A stretch of DNA of 23,683 bases from Thermotogaceae bacterium (GCA_021161105.1 JAGHBG010000027.1:1-23683); one strand, 5' to 3'. Positions 1 through 8,356 are shown, counted from the first letter of the stretch. Made by a program: numbers and translations. Notes: generated from the letters alone by a model not told the origin.

Positions 1-899
1 GTGATGTTGTGGCTGATCTTCCTGTTAAAATAGGAGAATGGGAGCCGGATAATTTTACAAAAAGGTTTATGGGTTATTCAACTCTGGGTCATGCACTTGT
101 TTGGTCGAGGAATGTTCCATCGGTTATATTGTTTTCTCATCTTGGCTATGATGGAGTTGTCCCGTTTATAAAAAATGTCTTTAAAATTAAGGGATATTAT
201 CCTGATGATCTGACGATAGCTCTTGGAACTTTAGAGACATCACCTGAAGAAGTGCTGAAATTTTATATATCACTTTCAACCGGAGGAATTGTTGTTAAGC
301 CAACTATAATAAAAGAAATAAGGAGAATAAGTGGTGGAACTATTTACAAGTTCATCCCGGAAATTATTGGAAGGGTTCCAGATGGGAAAATAAGTTCTTA
401 TGACGCGATAAAAATTTTGAAGGGTGTTTTAAGAGAAACGGCAAGAGTAGGAACCGGAAGAAGGGCGTGGATAAGTGGAAAGGAGATGTTTGGAAAAACA
501 GGTACTGTTGATAATAACGCCTGGTTTATTGGTGGAGATGATGAATTTGCTATGGCTATAGTAAAGGATGGTAAGAATTTGATGGGAGGAGAAGATGTAG
601 CACCTGTGTGGAAGGAGATAATTCAAAGATGGGATGGTTTTAAAGGTGAGTTATCATACGAGAAGATGAATATAGAAGCTTATGGGAATCTTATATTTGA
701 TGATAGGATGCTGAGGTATTTCAATTATGATAAAATTTTAGAAGGTATTAAATCTGGATATGTATCTTATGAAGGTTTTTTACAGTTTTTATCAATGCTT
801 AAAGGATCTCAAAGGGAAATATTTCTGGGTAACCTGGATCTTGTGGATCATGATTTTGTCAGGATGCTCAGAGAAGAAATTAGGGGGAATGAAGAATGA
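1..899 (+). CDS. Class A penicillin-binding protein, C-terminal part (transpeptidase domain), cut by window start
   Basis: The open frame runs into the left edge of the window, so the N-terminus is missing; the first full codon is at base 3. What remains is the second half of a penicillin-binding transpeptidase, which cross-links peptidoglycan peptides outside the cytoplasmic membrane. Counting from the GTG at base 9, the SxN motif is SRN at residues 33-35, the typical ALGTLETSPEEVLKFY stretch is near 71-86, and the KTG motif is FGKTGT at 161-166, followed by NAWFIGG. The SxxK serine and any glycosyltransferase domain would lie upstream. The spacing resembles PBP1a-type bifunctional enzymes; this is inference because that half is absent. 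After about residue 208 there is an extra segment of some 88 residues, mostly charged and probably helical, that I do not recognise. The stop overlaps the next gene by 4 bases (ATGA). Confidence 0.88.
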   Translation, partial: DVVADLPVKIGEWEPDNFTKRFMGYSTLGHALVWSRNVPSVILFSHLGYDGVVPFIKNVFKIKGYYPDDLTIALGTLETSPEEVLKFYISLSTGGIVVKPTIIKEIRRISGGTIYKFIPEIIGRVPDGKISSYDAIKILKGVLRETARVGTGRRAWISGKEMFGKTGTVDNNAWFIGGDDEFAMAIVKDGKNLMGGEDVAPVWKEIIQRWDGFKGELSYEKMNIEAYGNLIFDDRMLRYFNYDKILEGIKSGYVSYEGFLQFLSMLKGSQREIFLGNLDLVDHDFVRMLREEIRGNEE

Positions 900-1690
900 G
901 GGAAGTGAAACTTTTTAAAAATCAGACTCTTTTTAGTCCAGGTGAGAAGCCTGATTACTTTTTGGAAGTGGTTGAAGGTTCTGTAAAAGCAGGGAATGTT
1001 GTTTATGGTCCCGGAGATATATTAGGATTCGTGGAATATTTTCTTAATAAACCCCTTGCTGAAGAAGTGAAAGTTGAGGAAGATGGAGTAGGCGAAAAAT
1101 ATAAAGAAGATGATGTGGAAGATAAGGAAGTTTTTAAGAAAATTTTGAAATGCTCTCTCGAAGAACTTAATGCATCTTTAGCCTCTATTGCTACACAGGA
1201 GGTTGTCAAGGATCTCATAGATGCAGCTCGATTTGATGCGTTACTTGATCTTTCTTCACTGAATAAGACTTCACTGGAGACTTTTGATGCTATTGAAGGT
1301 ATGATAAAGCTTAGTATGCTTCCTTCTTTGCCTGATGAAGAAGAAACAGCTTATGATTTTGTGAAAAAATTTAAAAAGGAAATGGACGTTCTTCAATATA
1401 TACTTTATAGAATAACATTTGTTAAAAAATATCCAGAAAGTGAGCATTCTCAGGAGTTTTTACTTGAAGTTATAGACATTTATCTTAAGGAATTTGGTGA
1501 TAGGTATGGTGCAAAATATGCAATAATGCTCTTTTTACTGTTTTATCCTGATTCGCCTAAAGTTAAGGATGTTTTGCTCGAACTCATCAAGGTTTTAAAG
1601 CAATCAGGAGATCCTGAATGGTTTGAATATTATGAGAGACTTGCAATGCTGTTTCCGGAAGTAGGGGTGAAGCTGGATGAGATCACTTGA
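896..1690 (+). CDS. Cyclic-nucleotide-binding-like (cupin/jelly-roll) domain protein with helical C-terminus
   Basis: A 264-residue cytoplasmic protein with no signal peptide. Residues 8-50 follow the start of a cNMP-binding jelly roll: LFSPGEKPDYFLEVVEGSV, then YGPGDILGFVEYFL. The usual phosphate-binding cassette (GExxL followed by RxAxV) is not visible. In its place is a very acidic stretch near residues 56-80. From about residue 85 the protein is predicted helical and could be a small repeat or dimerisation fold. I infer a degenerate sensor or structural domain that may not bind cAMP or cGMP. The start ATG overlaps the PBP stop (ATGA), with AGGGGG at 882-887 placed 8 bases upstream. The next gene, a second protein of the same kind, begins inside its last codons. 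A specific function is not known to me. Confidence 0.75.
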   Translation: MREVKLFKNQTLFSPGEKPDYFLEVVEGSVKAGNVVYGPGDILGFVEYFLNKPLAEEVKVEEDGVGEKYKEDDVEDKEVFKKILKCSLEELNASLASIATQEVVKDLIDAARFDALLDLSSLNKTSLETFDAIEGMIKLSMLPSLPDEEETAYDFVKKFKKEMDVLQYILYRITFVKKYPESEHSQEFLLEVIDIYLKEFGDRYGAKYAIMLFLLFYPDSPKVKDVLLELIKVLKQSGDPEWFEYYERLAMLFPEVGVKLDEIT

Positions 1691-2141
1691 GCTTCCAGCA
1701 GGGAGTGTTCTGATAGCATCGAGATCTTATCCCGATGGAGTATACGTCGTTAGAAAAGGTCTTGTGGGACTGTTTGATAGTCTTGGAAGACTTATCATAG
1801 TAGTGTACAGAGATGAAGTTTTTGGTCTTGAATCGATTTCCAAAATGGTAAATAAGTATGTGGTCAAAACATTAACATTTGCTGAAATAGATATGTACAA
1901 TCTGGGAGAGTTTGAACATTTTCTTGATGGAGAAAAGAGAAAGAATATACTAAAACAAATTGCAAAATGGAACTGGCTGGCTGAAAAGAGATATCAAATG
2001 AATACTGAAGATAGGTTAGCTGATATATTGAAAGAGCTTAAAAGCGTTGCAATTGATGAATCTTACATGGACCAAATATTGGTTTCACTTGAATTAAACG
2101 ATGCTTTAATCTTTGAAAGAATAAGGAGGGAAATGATGTGA
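1677..2141 (+). CDS. Second small cyclic-nucleotide-binding-like protein
   Basis: A 154-residue protein whose first 60 residues match the front of a Crp-type sensor fold: LPAGSVLIASRSYPDGVYVV, then RKGLVGLFDSLGRLIIVVYRDEVFGLESIS. The GxVxLF and GD/EVFG turns of that fold are recognisable, but no phosphate-binding arginine cassette is present. The rest is helical, and I see no convincing DNA-binding helix-turn-helix, so it is not an obvious Crp/Fnr regulator. It overlaps the preceding gene by 14 bases and the following hflK by 4, so the two cNMP-like genes are probably translationally coupled and may act as a pair. Their place between a PBP and hflKC suggests an envelope-related role, which is inference. 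Confidence 0.72.
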   Translation: MRSLELPAGSVLIASRSYPDGVYVVRKGLVGLFDSLGRLIIVVYRDEVFGLESISKMVNKYVVKTLTFAEIDMYNLGEFEHFLDGEKRKNILKQIAKWNWLAEKRYQMNTEDRLADILKELKSVAIDESYMDQILVSLELNDALIFERIRREMM

Positions 2142-3067
2142 GGGGAAAGATAATTGGCATTTTTATTGTTCTTGTACTGATCCTGATATACCTTGGAACA
2201 GGTGTGTATCAGGTAGGACCGTCTGAAGTTGCTTTGATAAAGACCTTTGGTAAGTACACTCACACATCAGGGCCTGGGATGCATTTTCATCTGCCGGTAC
2301 CTTTTCAAACTCATGTAATAGTTGATGTGGAAAGTATAAGGAAGATAGAGATAGGCTTCAGAACGGTTAATGATAGATATGGAAAAGTTACTTACGAATC
2401 TGTCCCGGCGGAATCTTTAATGATAACAGGTGATGGAAATATCGTTAGTGTTGAAGCGGTCATACAGTACAAGATAAATGATCCAGTAGCTTTTGCCTTC
2501 AATATACTGAGCGATGAAGACCTTGTTAGGTTTACAACGGAATCAGTGTTAAGGGAAAATGTTGCTATGGTAAAAATAGACGAAGTTCTTACAGTTGGAA
2601 GAGACAAAATAGCAATGGATACAGCGAAGAGAGTTCAGCAGATACTTGATAAATACAACGCAGGAATAATAGTTGAGAATGTCCTTTTACAGGAAGTTGC
2701 CCCGCCAGATGAAGTATTGGAAGCTTTTGATGATGTCAACAACGCAAAGCAGGATAAAGAAAGATTAATAAATGAAGCCAACAAGTATGCCAATGATGTA
2801 GTGCCAAAATCAGAGGGGCAGGCACAAAAGATATTGAAGGAAGCTCAAGCCTATGCCAATGAAGTTTATTTGAGAGCAAAAGGAGATGTGGAAAGATTCC
2901 TGAAGGTTTACAAAGAGTACAAAAAAGCTCCAGAAGTTATGAAAGCAAGACTTCTCTACGATGCCATGGAAAGGTTTTTATCTGCTTCCACAGTGCTCGT
3001 CAATCTGGATAGTGAAACATTAAAGATTCTAGACCTTCAGAAAATGTTAAGAGGTGATGGAAAATGA
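2138..3067 (+). CDS. hflK: HflK, SPFH/prohibitin-family membrane protein
   Basis: HflK pairs with HflC in a membrane-bound cage complex that, in characterised bacteria, surrounds and modulates the FtsH protease. One N-terminal membrane segment is seen at residues 5-24. The SPFH domain follows: YQVGPSEVALIKTFGKY, then GPGMHFHLPVPF. Next comes a long helical region with the HflK hallmark VVPKSEGQAQKILKEAQAYA near residue 222, then RAKGDVERFLKVYKEYKKAP. The length of 309 residues is normal, though the glycine/proline-rich N-terminal tail of the enterobacterial protein is absent. The start is GTG at 2138, overlapping the previous stop (GTGA), with AGGAGG at 2124-2129 placed 8 bases upstream. The stop overlaps hflC by 4 bases. 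FtsH itself is not in the window. Confidence 0.95.
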   Translation: MRGKIIGIFIVLVLILIYLGTGVYQVGPSEVALIKTFGKYTHTSGPGMHFHLPVPFQTHVIVDVESIRKIEIGFRTVNDRYGKVTYESVPAESLMITGDGNIVSVEAVIQYKINDPVAFAFNILSDEDLVRFTTESVLRENVAMVKIDEVLTVGRDKIAMDTAKRVQQILDKYNAGIIVENVLLQEVAPPDEVLEAFDDVNNAKQDKERLINEANKYANDVVPKSEGQAQKILKEAQAYANEVYLRAKGDVERFLKVYKEYKKAPEVMKARLLYDAMERFLSASTVLVNLDSETLKILDLQKMLRGDGK

Positions 3068-3912
3068 GAAAACTGATAATTATTCTTTCGATAATAATAG
3101 TTTTATTTGTTGTAATCATTCCCTCTACTTTCTACGTAGTGGATCAGACAAAGCAGGCAATAGTCCTCAGATTTGGTAGAGTCGTAAAAGTTATTACAGA
3201 GCCAGGAGTTCATTTCAAACAGCCGTTTGTTGACAATGTCATTTACTTTGAAAAAAGGATACTCCTTTATGATATCGAACCAGAAAAAATAATCACTGCC
3301 GATAAGAAAACGTTGATAATAGATACTTACGCTTTGTGGAGGATAAGAGATCCTTATAAGTTCTTAACGAGCATGAGGGGTGTTAAAATTGCTCAAACAA
3401 GGATAGATGATATTGTTTACTCTCATATAAGGGATGTTTTTGCAAAGGGAAGTTTTGAAGAAGTTGTTTCTTTGAAAAGGGAAGAATTCCTAAATGAAGT
3501 TACAAAACTTTGCAGGGAAGATCTCGATCCCTTTGGCATAGAAATAGTTGATGTCAGGGTAAAGCATGCAGACCTGCCAGAAGAAAATACAGAATCTGTT
3601 TACAACAGGATGAAAGAGGAGAGACATTCAATAGCCGCTAAGATAAGAGCAGAAGGTGAAAAGGAAGCAGAAATGATAAAAGCGGAAGCTGATCTTGAGG
3701 CAAGAACGATCCTTGCAAAAGCTTACGAAGAAGCTCAAACTATAAAAGGGACAGGAGAAGCCAGTGCAGCTGCTATTTACGCAAAAGCATATTCTGTGGA
3801 TGAAGATTTTTACGAATTCTGGAGAAAGATACAGCTCTATGAAAATGTGAAAGGAGCGGTTATTTTGGGGCCAGAAACGAAATTTTTGAAAGACCTGATT
3901 GAAGAAAAATGA
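3064..3912 (+). CDS. hflC: HflC, SPFH-family partner of HflK
   Basis: A 282-residue protein with an N-terminal membrane anchor (residues 4-25) and an SPFH domain: FYVVDQTKQAIVLRFGRVV, then EPGVHFKQPFVDNV. The coiled-coil stretch RMKEERHSIAAKIRAEGEKE begins near residue 183, followed by alternating Glu/Ala/Lys heptads. The segment YSVDEDFYEFWRKIQLYE near residue 243 is the diagnostic HflC C-terminal signature. Known family members build the HflKC cage around FtsH; here it is co-translated with hflK (ATGA overlap at 3064-3067, with GAGGTG at 3051-3056 as ribosome-binding site). It is the last gene of the chain that began with the PBP. I see no terminator in the roughly 100 bases before priA, so read-through is possible. 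Confidence 0.96.
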   Translation: MRKLIIILSIIIVLFVVIIPSTFYVVDQTKQAIVLRFGRVVKVITEPGVHFKQPFVDNVIYFEKRILLYDIEPEKIITADKKTLIIDTYALWRIRDPYKFLTSMRGVKIAQTRIDDIVYSHIRDVFAKGSFEEVVSLKREEFLNEVTKLCREDLDPFGIEIVDVRVKHADLPEENTESVYNRMKEERHSIAAKIRAEGEKEAEMIKAEADLEARTILAKAYEEAQTIKGTGEASAAAIYAKAYSVDEDFYEFWRKIQLYENVKGAVILGPETKFLKDLIEEK

Positions 3913-4010
3913 AAATGGCTGCGAAAACTTGTGAAGTCGAATGGGAGATTTGAAAGTATGATTTCAATCTGTGATAATTGGTAGACAGTTTATTCAAAGG
4001 ATATTTGAGT

Positions 4011-6185
4011 ATGACCTATGAGACTTTTGTTGAGGGGTATAAAACAGCGAAAACTTATAAAGTCAGATCTTATGAAGCGCTAAAAATTGGGAGTAGAATC
4101 CTCGTTTGGGATGGGAAAGAAGAAAGAGTGGCTTATGTATATAAAGAGAGCTCTGGAGCAGAAGAGCTCTCTTTTTTGGGAGTTTTAGATAGTTTTCTGG
4201 ATGTTGAAAGGGTTAAGCTGTATAAGTGGATAGCTGATTTCTATAGCAACTCTCCATCTGATATTTTTTCGCTTTCATATCCTTCCGGTCTTGAAAGGTA
4301 CATAAAGATATACGTTACTCCTGCGAATGAATTTTCTCCTTTTAAGAAAATGGAAAAAAATGAGTTTATCGAAAAGTATTCCAGAAGTAAATATAAAAAG
4401 TACATAGAGGGCGGGCTTTTAAAGCTTAAAGTGGAGTGGAGACTTCCCCGGGTTAGAGTAAGGAGAGAAGATAGTGTCATTCTTGCAAAAAGCTTGAAAG
4501 AGATCCTGGAAATGAATTTAAATACTGATGAGCTTCGTATAGTACAGAGAATAATGGAAGAGGGAGTGGTGAGTTATTCAGAACTTTTGAAGGATTTTAT
4601 AAATGTTGCTGTATTTTCCCTTGAAAGGAAAGGAGTTATTAAAAGAGGGGCTAAGATTAAGAAAATAAAGCTCAGGGAAGATCAAGAAAGAGTTGTAAAG
4701 TCTATTGGTAAAGGAGTGAATCTCCTTTTTGGACATACGGGTAGTGGCAAAACGGAAGTTTACATAGAAATAATGAGAGGCAAAAGGGCTTTATACCTTG
4801 TTCCCGAGGTTTCTTTAATTCCCCAGGTTGTTAGGAGAATCAGAGAAAGGGTAAGGAATATCAACATAGGTGTCTATCATAGTTATATGAGCTCAGCAAG
4901 AAGAGTTGAAGAGTGGTTAAAAGTTGTTTTTGGGAAAACTGAGGTTTTGGTTGGAACACGTAGTGCTCTTTTTATTCCATATAGATGGGATGTAATTGTA
5001 ATCGATGAAGTTCATGATGAGAGCTTTTATCAAAGAGAAGGAGTTGTTTATGACGCTGTTGAAGCGGCGAAGAAACTCTCAGAAAACTATGATATTCCAT
5101 TAATAATGGGAACTGCAACACCAAGATTGGGGGACGTCTATTCTGATGCAAAAGTTTTTCATATAAAAAGGATTCTTCCTCCACCTTCGGTTGAAATAGT
5201 TGACCTTAGAAAAGAAAAAATGCGAGGTTCTTTTGCAATAAAGGTTCTTAAAGAGATGGACGAAGTTTTAAAAATGAAAAAAGGAATAATGGTATTTGTG
5301 AGGCGAAAGGGCTTTGGAAGGGTAGTTTGCTCAAGATGTGGATATGTTCATATGTGTAAAAACTGTGATGTTGCTATGACATACCATGTAAATTCTAAAA
5401 CTTTTAAATGCCACGTGTGTGGATATGAAGAAAAAGCTTTTGACAAATGCCCTGTCTGTGGTGGTCAGCTGAAGATAGTCGGTGTTGGTACAGAGAGAAT
5501 AGAAAAGCAGCTTAAGAAGTTTTTCCCTGATAAGGTAATTGAAAGAGCAGATAGAGAGATTCTTTCCCGTCCCGAACAGATAATAGAAATTTTGGATAAG
5601 TTTTCCCGGGGTGATGTTGATATATTAGTGGGAACTAAGTTGATTTCAAAAGGAATAAACGTTCCAAGAGTGGGATTGATGGTAATTGTTGATGTTGATG
5701 GACTTTTGGCGATTCCCGATTTTTCTTCAAGACTCAGGGCATTTCAGATTCTTATTCAAGCAATTGGAAGGAGCGGGAGAGAAGGTGGGGGAAAGTCTAT
5801 TGTTCAGCACAGAGGAATGGATGAAGAGCTTTTAGAGTATGTTTCGAAAGTGGATATAGAGGGATTTTATGGGGTGGAATTTGAAAGAAGGAAACTTTTT
5901 GATTATCCTCCTCATAAAGATTTAATTCAGGTTCTTTACAGCTCCTATGATAAAAAGCTGTCAGAAAGTATTATTAAAAAAGTTGCAAGTGATATAAAAG
6001 GGTGTGAAATATTTGGTCCATCTGAGTATCCCATTCCGAGAATAAAAGGAAAGTACACTTACCACTTTGTTGTAAAGACCAAAAATGTGAGAAAGTGCTT
6101 GGACAAAATAAATAATTCTGTTAAAGTTGTGGAGAAGAAGGGATGGAAGATATATGTAAATCCCCCATCACTTTACTACACTTAG
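4011..6185 (+). CDS. priA: PriA, primosomal replication-restart helicase
   Basis: PriA recognises stalled forks and reloads the replicative helicase. I chose ATG 4011 (724 residues) because AAAGGA at 3996-4001 sits 9 bases upstream and the N-terminal DNA-binding domain begins naturally there. An in-frame TTG at 3978 would add 11 residues but lacks a ribosome-binding site. Domains in order: 3'-end-binding domain (about 1-100), a linker or winged-helix region, helicase lobe 1 with Walker A GHTGSGKTEVY at 241-251 and Walker B IDEVH at 331-335 (the family often has DEEH), TATPR at 368-372, an eight-cysteine zinc-binding insertion (C440, C443, C449, C452, C467, C470, C480, C483), then lobe 2 with GTKLISKGIN and QAIGRSGR. 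A terminator-like inverted repeat lies inside codons 45-56. The start codon is about 100 bases after hflC, and the gene ends 39 bases before sufC. Confidence 0.96.
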   Translation: MTYETFVEGYKTAKTYKVRSYEALKIGSRILVWDGKEERVAYVYKESSGAEELSFLGVLDSFLDVERVKLYKWIADFYSNSPSDIFSLSYPSGLERYIKIYVTPANEFSPFKKMEKNEFIEKYSRSKYKKYIEGGLLKLKVEWRLPRVRVRREDSVILAKSLKEILEMNLNTDELRIVQRIMEEGVVSYSELLKDFINVAVFSLERKGVIKRGAKIKKIKLREDQERVVKSIGKGVNLLFGHTGSGKTEVYIEIMRGKRALYLVPEVSLIPQVVRRIRERVRNINIGVYHSYMSSARRVEEWLKVVFGKTEVLVGTRSALFIPYRWDVIVIDEVHDESFYQREGVVYDAVEAAKKLSENYDIPLIMGTATPRLGDVYSDAKVFHIKRILPPPSVEIVDLRKEKMRGSFAIKVLKEMDEVLKMKKGIMVFVRRKGFGRVVCSRCGYVHMCKNCDVAMTYHVNSKTFKCHVCGYEEKAFDKCPVCGGQLKIVGVGTERIEKQLKKFFPDKVIERADREILSRPEQIIEILDKFSRGDVDILVGTKLISKGINVPRVGLMVIVDVDGLLAIPDFSSRLRAFQILIQAIGRSGREGGGKSIVQHRGMDEELLEYVSKVDIEGFYGVEFERRKLFDYPPHKDLIQVLYSSYDKKLSESIIKKVASDIKGCEIFGPSEYPIPRIKGKYTYHFVVKTKNVRKCLDKINNSVKVVEKKGWKIYVNPPSLYYT
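4143..4177 (+). repeat. Perfect 12-bp inverted repeat plus six T, terminator-like, inside priA
   Basis: The left arm AAAGAGAGCTCT (4143-4154) is exactly complementary to the right arm AGAGCTCTCTTT (4163-4174), with an 8-base loop GGAGCAGA. The right arm runs straight into a T tract (4172-4177). As RNA this has the form of an intrinsic terminator, but it lies about 130 bases inside priA, encoding part of YKESSGAEELSF. Each arm also contains the self-complementary octamer AGAGCTCT, so at DNA level it is a direct repeat of an 8-bp palindrome. The structure is certain from the bases; a termination or attenuation role is inference. Confidence 0.6.
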
Positions 6186-6186
6186 G

Positions 6187-6195
6187 TGTTATAAT
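6187..6195 (+). promoter_or_regulatory. Extended -10 promoter of the suf operon
   Basis: TGTTATAAT (6187-6195) is a perfect -10 hexamer preceded by the TGn extension, in the 39-base gap between the priA stop and the sufC ATG at 6225. No convincing -35 is seen at 17-18 bases spacing, which is common for extended -10 promoters. Transcription would start near 6202, leaving a short leader with AAAGGAGGT as ribosome-binding site. The same nonamer lies before the SLH protein gene at 17482-17490. I found no obvious operator for an iron-sulfur regulator. Confidence 0.5.
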
Positions 6196-6224
6196 AAGGG
6201 TAGCCTAACAAAGGAGGTATAAAG

Positions 6225-6959
6225 ATGCTGGAGGTTAAAAATCTTGCTGTTAAGCTGGAGGATGGGGAAGAGATACTTAAAGGAGTTAATATAGATGTAG
6301 GGGACAAAGAGATAGTTGTGATAATGGGCCCAAATGGTTCAGGAAAATCGACTCTTGTTAATGCGATAATGGGAAATGAAAAATATAAAGTTATTGATGG
6401 AGATATACTGTTTGAAGGAAAGAGTATAAAAGATCTTCCTACTCATGAGAGGGCAAAGAGAGGAATATATGTTTCCTTCCAGAATCCTCCTGAGATAGAG
6501 GGTATAAGGCTTTCTTCCTTTATACCGATGGTTCTTCAAAGGTTTCATCCTGAGGATAATACATCTATTCCAAAACTTAGAAAGTTGATGAAGGAATCCT
6601 TTGAGATAGTGGGGCTAAATGAAAGTTTCCTTTCAAGGTACATAAATGTAGGTTTTTCCGGGGGAGAGAAAAAGAGGGCAGAGATGGCTCAACTTTATAT
6701 AGTTAAGCCAAAGCTTGCCATCCTTGATGAAATAGATTCAGGGCTTGATGTAGACGCTCTTAAGGTGATATCAAAAATAATAAATGATCTAAAAGAATCT
6801 GGAACTTCTTTTCTTTTAATAACTCACAATCCCAGGCTTCTTCATCATATCGAAGATTCACGGGTTTATGTTATGGTTAACGGTATGATCTTAAAGGAAG
6901 GAGATAAGTCACTGGCGTTTGAGGTAGAGGAGAAAGGTTATGAGGCGGTGATTAGATGA
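6225..6959 (+). CDS. sufC: SufC, ABC-type ATPase of the SUF iron-sulfur assembly complex
   Basis: SufC is the soluble ATPase that binds SufB and SufD and drives the conformational change needed to build Fe-S clusters on the SufBCD scaffold. The sequence (244 residues) has Walker A GPNGSGKS at 35-42, a Q-loop near YVSFQNPPE (82-90) typical of SufC, the ABC signature FSGGEKKR at 144-151, Walker B LAILDEIDSGLD at 164-175, and the switch histidine in LLITHNPRLL. A canonical ribosome-binding site (AAAGGAGGT) precedes ATG 6225. The gene overlaps sufB by 4 bases. As first gene of the operon it sits directly behind an extended -10 promoter. Confidence 0.97.
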   Translation: MLEVKNLAVKLEDGEEILKGVNIDVGDKEIVVIMGPNGSGKSTLVNAIMGNEKYKVIDGDILFEGKSIKDLPTHERAKRGIYVSFQNPPEIEGIRLSSFIPMVLQRFHPEDNTSIPKLRKLMKESFEIVGLNESFLSRYINVGFSGGEKKRAEMAQLYIVKPKLAILDEIDSGLDVDALKVISKIINDLKESGTSFLLITHNPRLLHHIEDSRVYVMVNGMILKEGDKSLAFEVEEKGYEAVIR

Positions 6960-8356
6960 ACGATGTTAGAAGAATAAAAGAAGCTTTTGAAAGCAGGGTT
7001 GTAGAAAGGCTCGATACAGAATACGAGGTTCTTATTCCAGGGCTTAACGAGGATGTTGTTAAGGAGATATCAAAGGTGAAAGATGAACCTGAGTGGATGG
7101 AAGCCATCAGGCTTAACTCACTGGAAATCTTTAAGAAGAAAAAAGATCCCCGTTTTGGCCCAACTCTTGAAGAGATAGATTATGATAAAGTAGTTGCTTA
7201 TGCTAGGCCTGGAGCTAAAAAAACGAGGAGCTGGGATGAAGTTCCGGAGGAGATAAAGGAAGCCTTCGACAAATTAGGAATTCCAGAAGCTGAAAGAAAA
7301 ATACTTGCTGGTGTTGAAGCACAGCTTGACTCAGAAGTCGTTTACTCACATGTTAAAAAGGTATTTGATAAACTTGGAATAATTTTCACTGATATGGACA
7401 CCGCCATTAGAAAATATCCAGACCTTGTGAAAAAGTATTTCATGAAAATAGTTCCTCCAACTGACCATAAATTTGCAGCTTTGCATGGAGCCTTGTGGAG
7501 TGGTGGAGCATTCCTTTATGTCCCAAAAGGTGTAAAGGTTCCGATGCCTTTACAATCTTTCTTTATGGTGAATCTTCCTTCCATGGGACAGTTTGAACAC
7601 ACGATAATAATAGTTGATGAAGGAGCTGAAGCTACCTACATAGAGGGATGTTCAGCACCTCTTTATGGTGTACATAACCTGCATGCCGGAGTTGTTGAAG
7701 TTTATGTGATGAAAGGAGCGAAACTCAAATATCTTACCATACAAAACTGGAGCAAAAGTGTTTTCAATATGGAAACAAAAAGAGCGGTTGTAGAAGAAGA
7801 AGGAATTATGGAATGGATTTCTGCTTCTTTTGGTAGCTACAAGTCGATGGTTTATCCTTCTGTTATATTAAAAGGGAAAAATAGCCACGCTAATGTCATA
7901 TCTGTAAGCTTAACTGGAAAAGATCAACATATAGACGCTGGAACGAAGGTTTATCATATAGCGCCGGATACAACTTCCACCATTTCTTCAAAAAGTATAA
8001 GTATGGCCGGGGGATGGGGTGTATTTAGAGCACTTTTGAGGATTTCTAAGGGTGCGAAGGGTGCAAAGAGTTCCGTTGAATGTACCTCAGTTATGATGGA
8101 TAACGAGTCGAGATCAGATACGGTTCCTATACTGGAGATCTTAGAGCAAGATAGCGATGTGGGACATGAAGCCAGAATAGGAAGAATATCAGATGAAGAA
8201 ATTTTCTATCTGATGAGTAGAGGACTTTCTGAAATGGAAGCAAAAACATTGATAATTAGAGGCTACATGGAACCTGTTATAGAAGAGCTCCCTCTGGAAT
8301 ACGCGATTGAGATAAATAGACTTATAAGCATGGAAATAGAAGGCAGCATAGGGTGA
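6956..8356 (+). CDS. sufB: SufB, Fe-S cluster scaffold subunit
   Basis: SufB receives persulfide sulfur and assembles nascent clusters within SufBC2D. The length of 466 residues is normal. Conserved landmarks are visible: VYSHVKKVFDKLGIIFTDMD near 129-148, EGCSAP with Cys232 (matching the sulfur-accepting cysteine region of E. coli SufB), the beta-helical core, SSVECTSVMMD with Cys376 (matching the conserved cluster-assembly cysteine), and GHEARIG with His404 followed by DEEIFYLMSRGL. The start ATG overlaps the sufC stop (ATGA), and the stop lies 10 bases before the preferred sufD start, so the operon is tightly coupled. Confidence 0.97.
   Translation: MNDVRRIKEAFESRVVERLDTEYEVLIPGLNEDVVKEISKVKDEPEWMEAIRLNSLEIFKKKKDPRFGPTLEEIDYDKVVAYARPGAKKTRSWDEVPEEIKEAFDKLGIPEAERKILAGVEAQLDSEVVYSHVKKVFDKLGIIFTDMDTAIRKYPDLVKKYFMKIVPPTDHKFAALHGALWSGGAFLYVPKGVKVPMPLQSFFMVNLPSMGQFEHTIIIVDEGAEATYIEGCSAPLYGVHNLHAGVVEVYVMKGAKLKYLTIQNWSKSVFNMETKRAVVEEEGIMEWISASFGSYKSMVYPSVILKGKNSHANVISVSLTGKDQHIDAGTKVYHIAPDTTSTISSKSISMAGGWGVFRALLRISKGAKGAKSSVECTSVMMDNESRSDTVPILEILEQDSDVGHEARIGRISDEEIFYLMSRGLSEMEAKTLIIRGYMEPVIEELPLEYAIEINRLISMEIEGSIG

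Noticed and set aside
3909..3953. Fourteen-codon frame (ATG 3909) in the hflC-priA gap
   Set aside because: It has no ribosome-binding site of its own and no recognisable product; such short frames are expected by chance.
6182..6208. TTAGG...CCTAA inverted repeat around the suf -10 box as an operator
   Set aside because: Only five base pairs per arm with a 17-base gap and no extension on either side; too weak to support.
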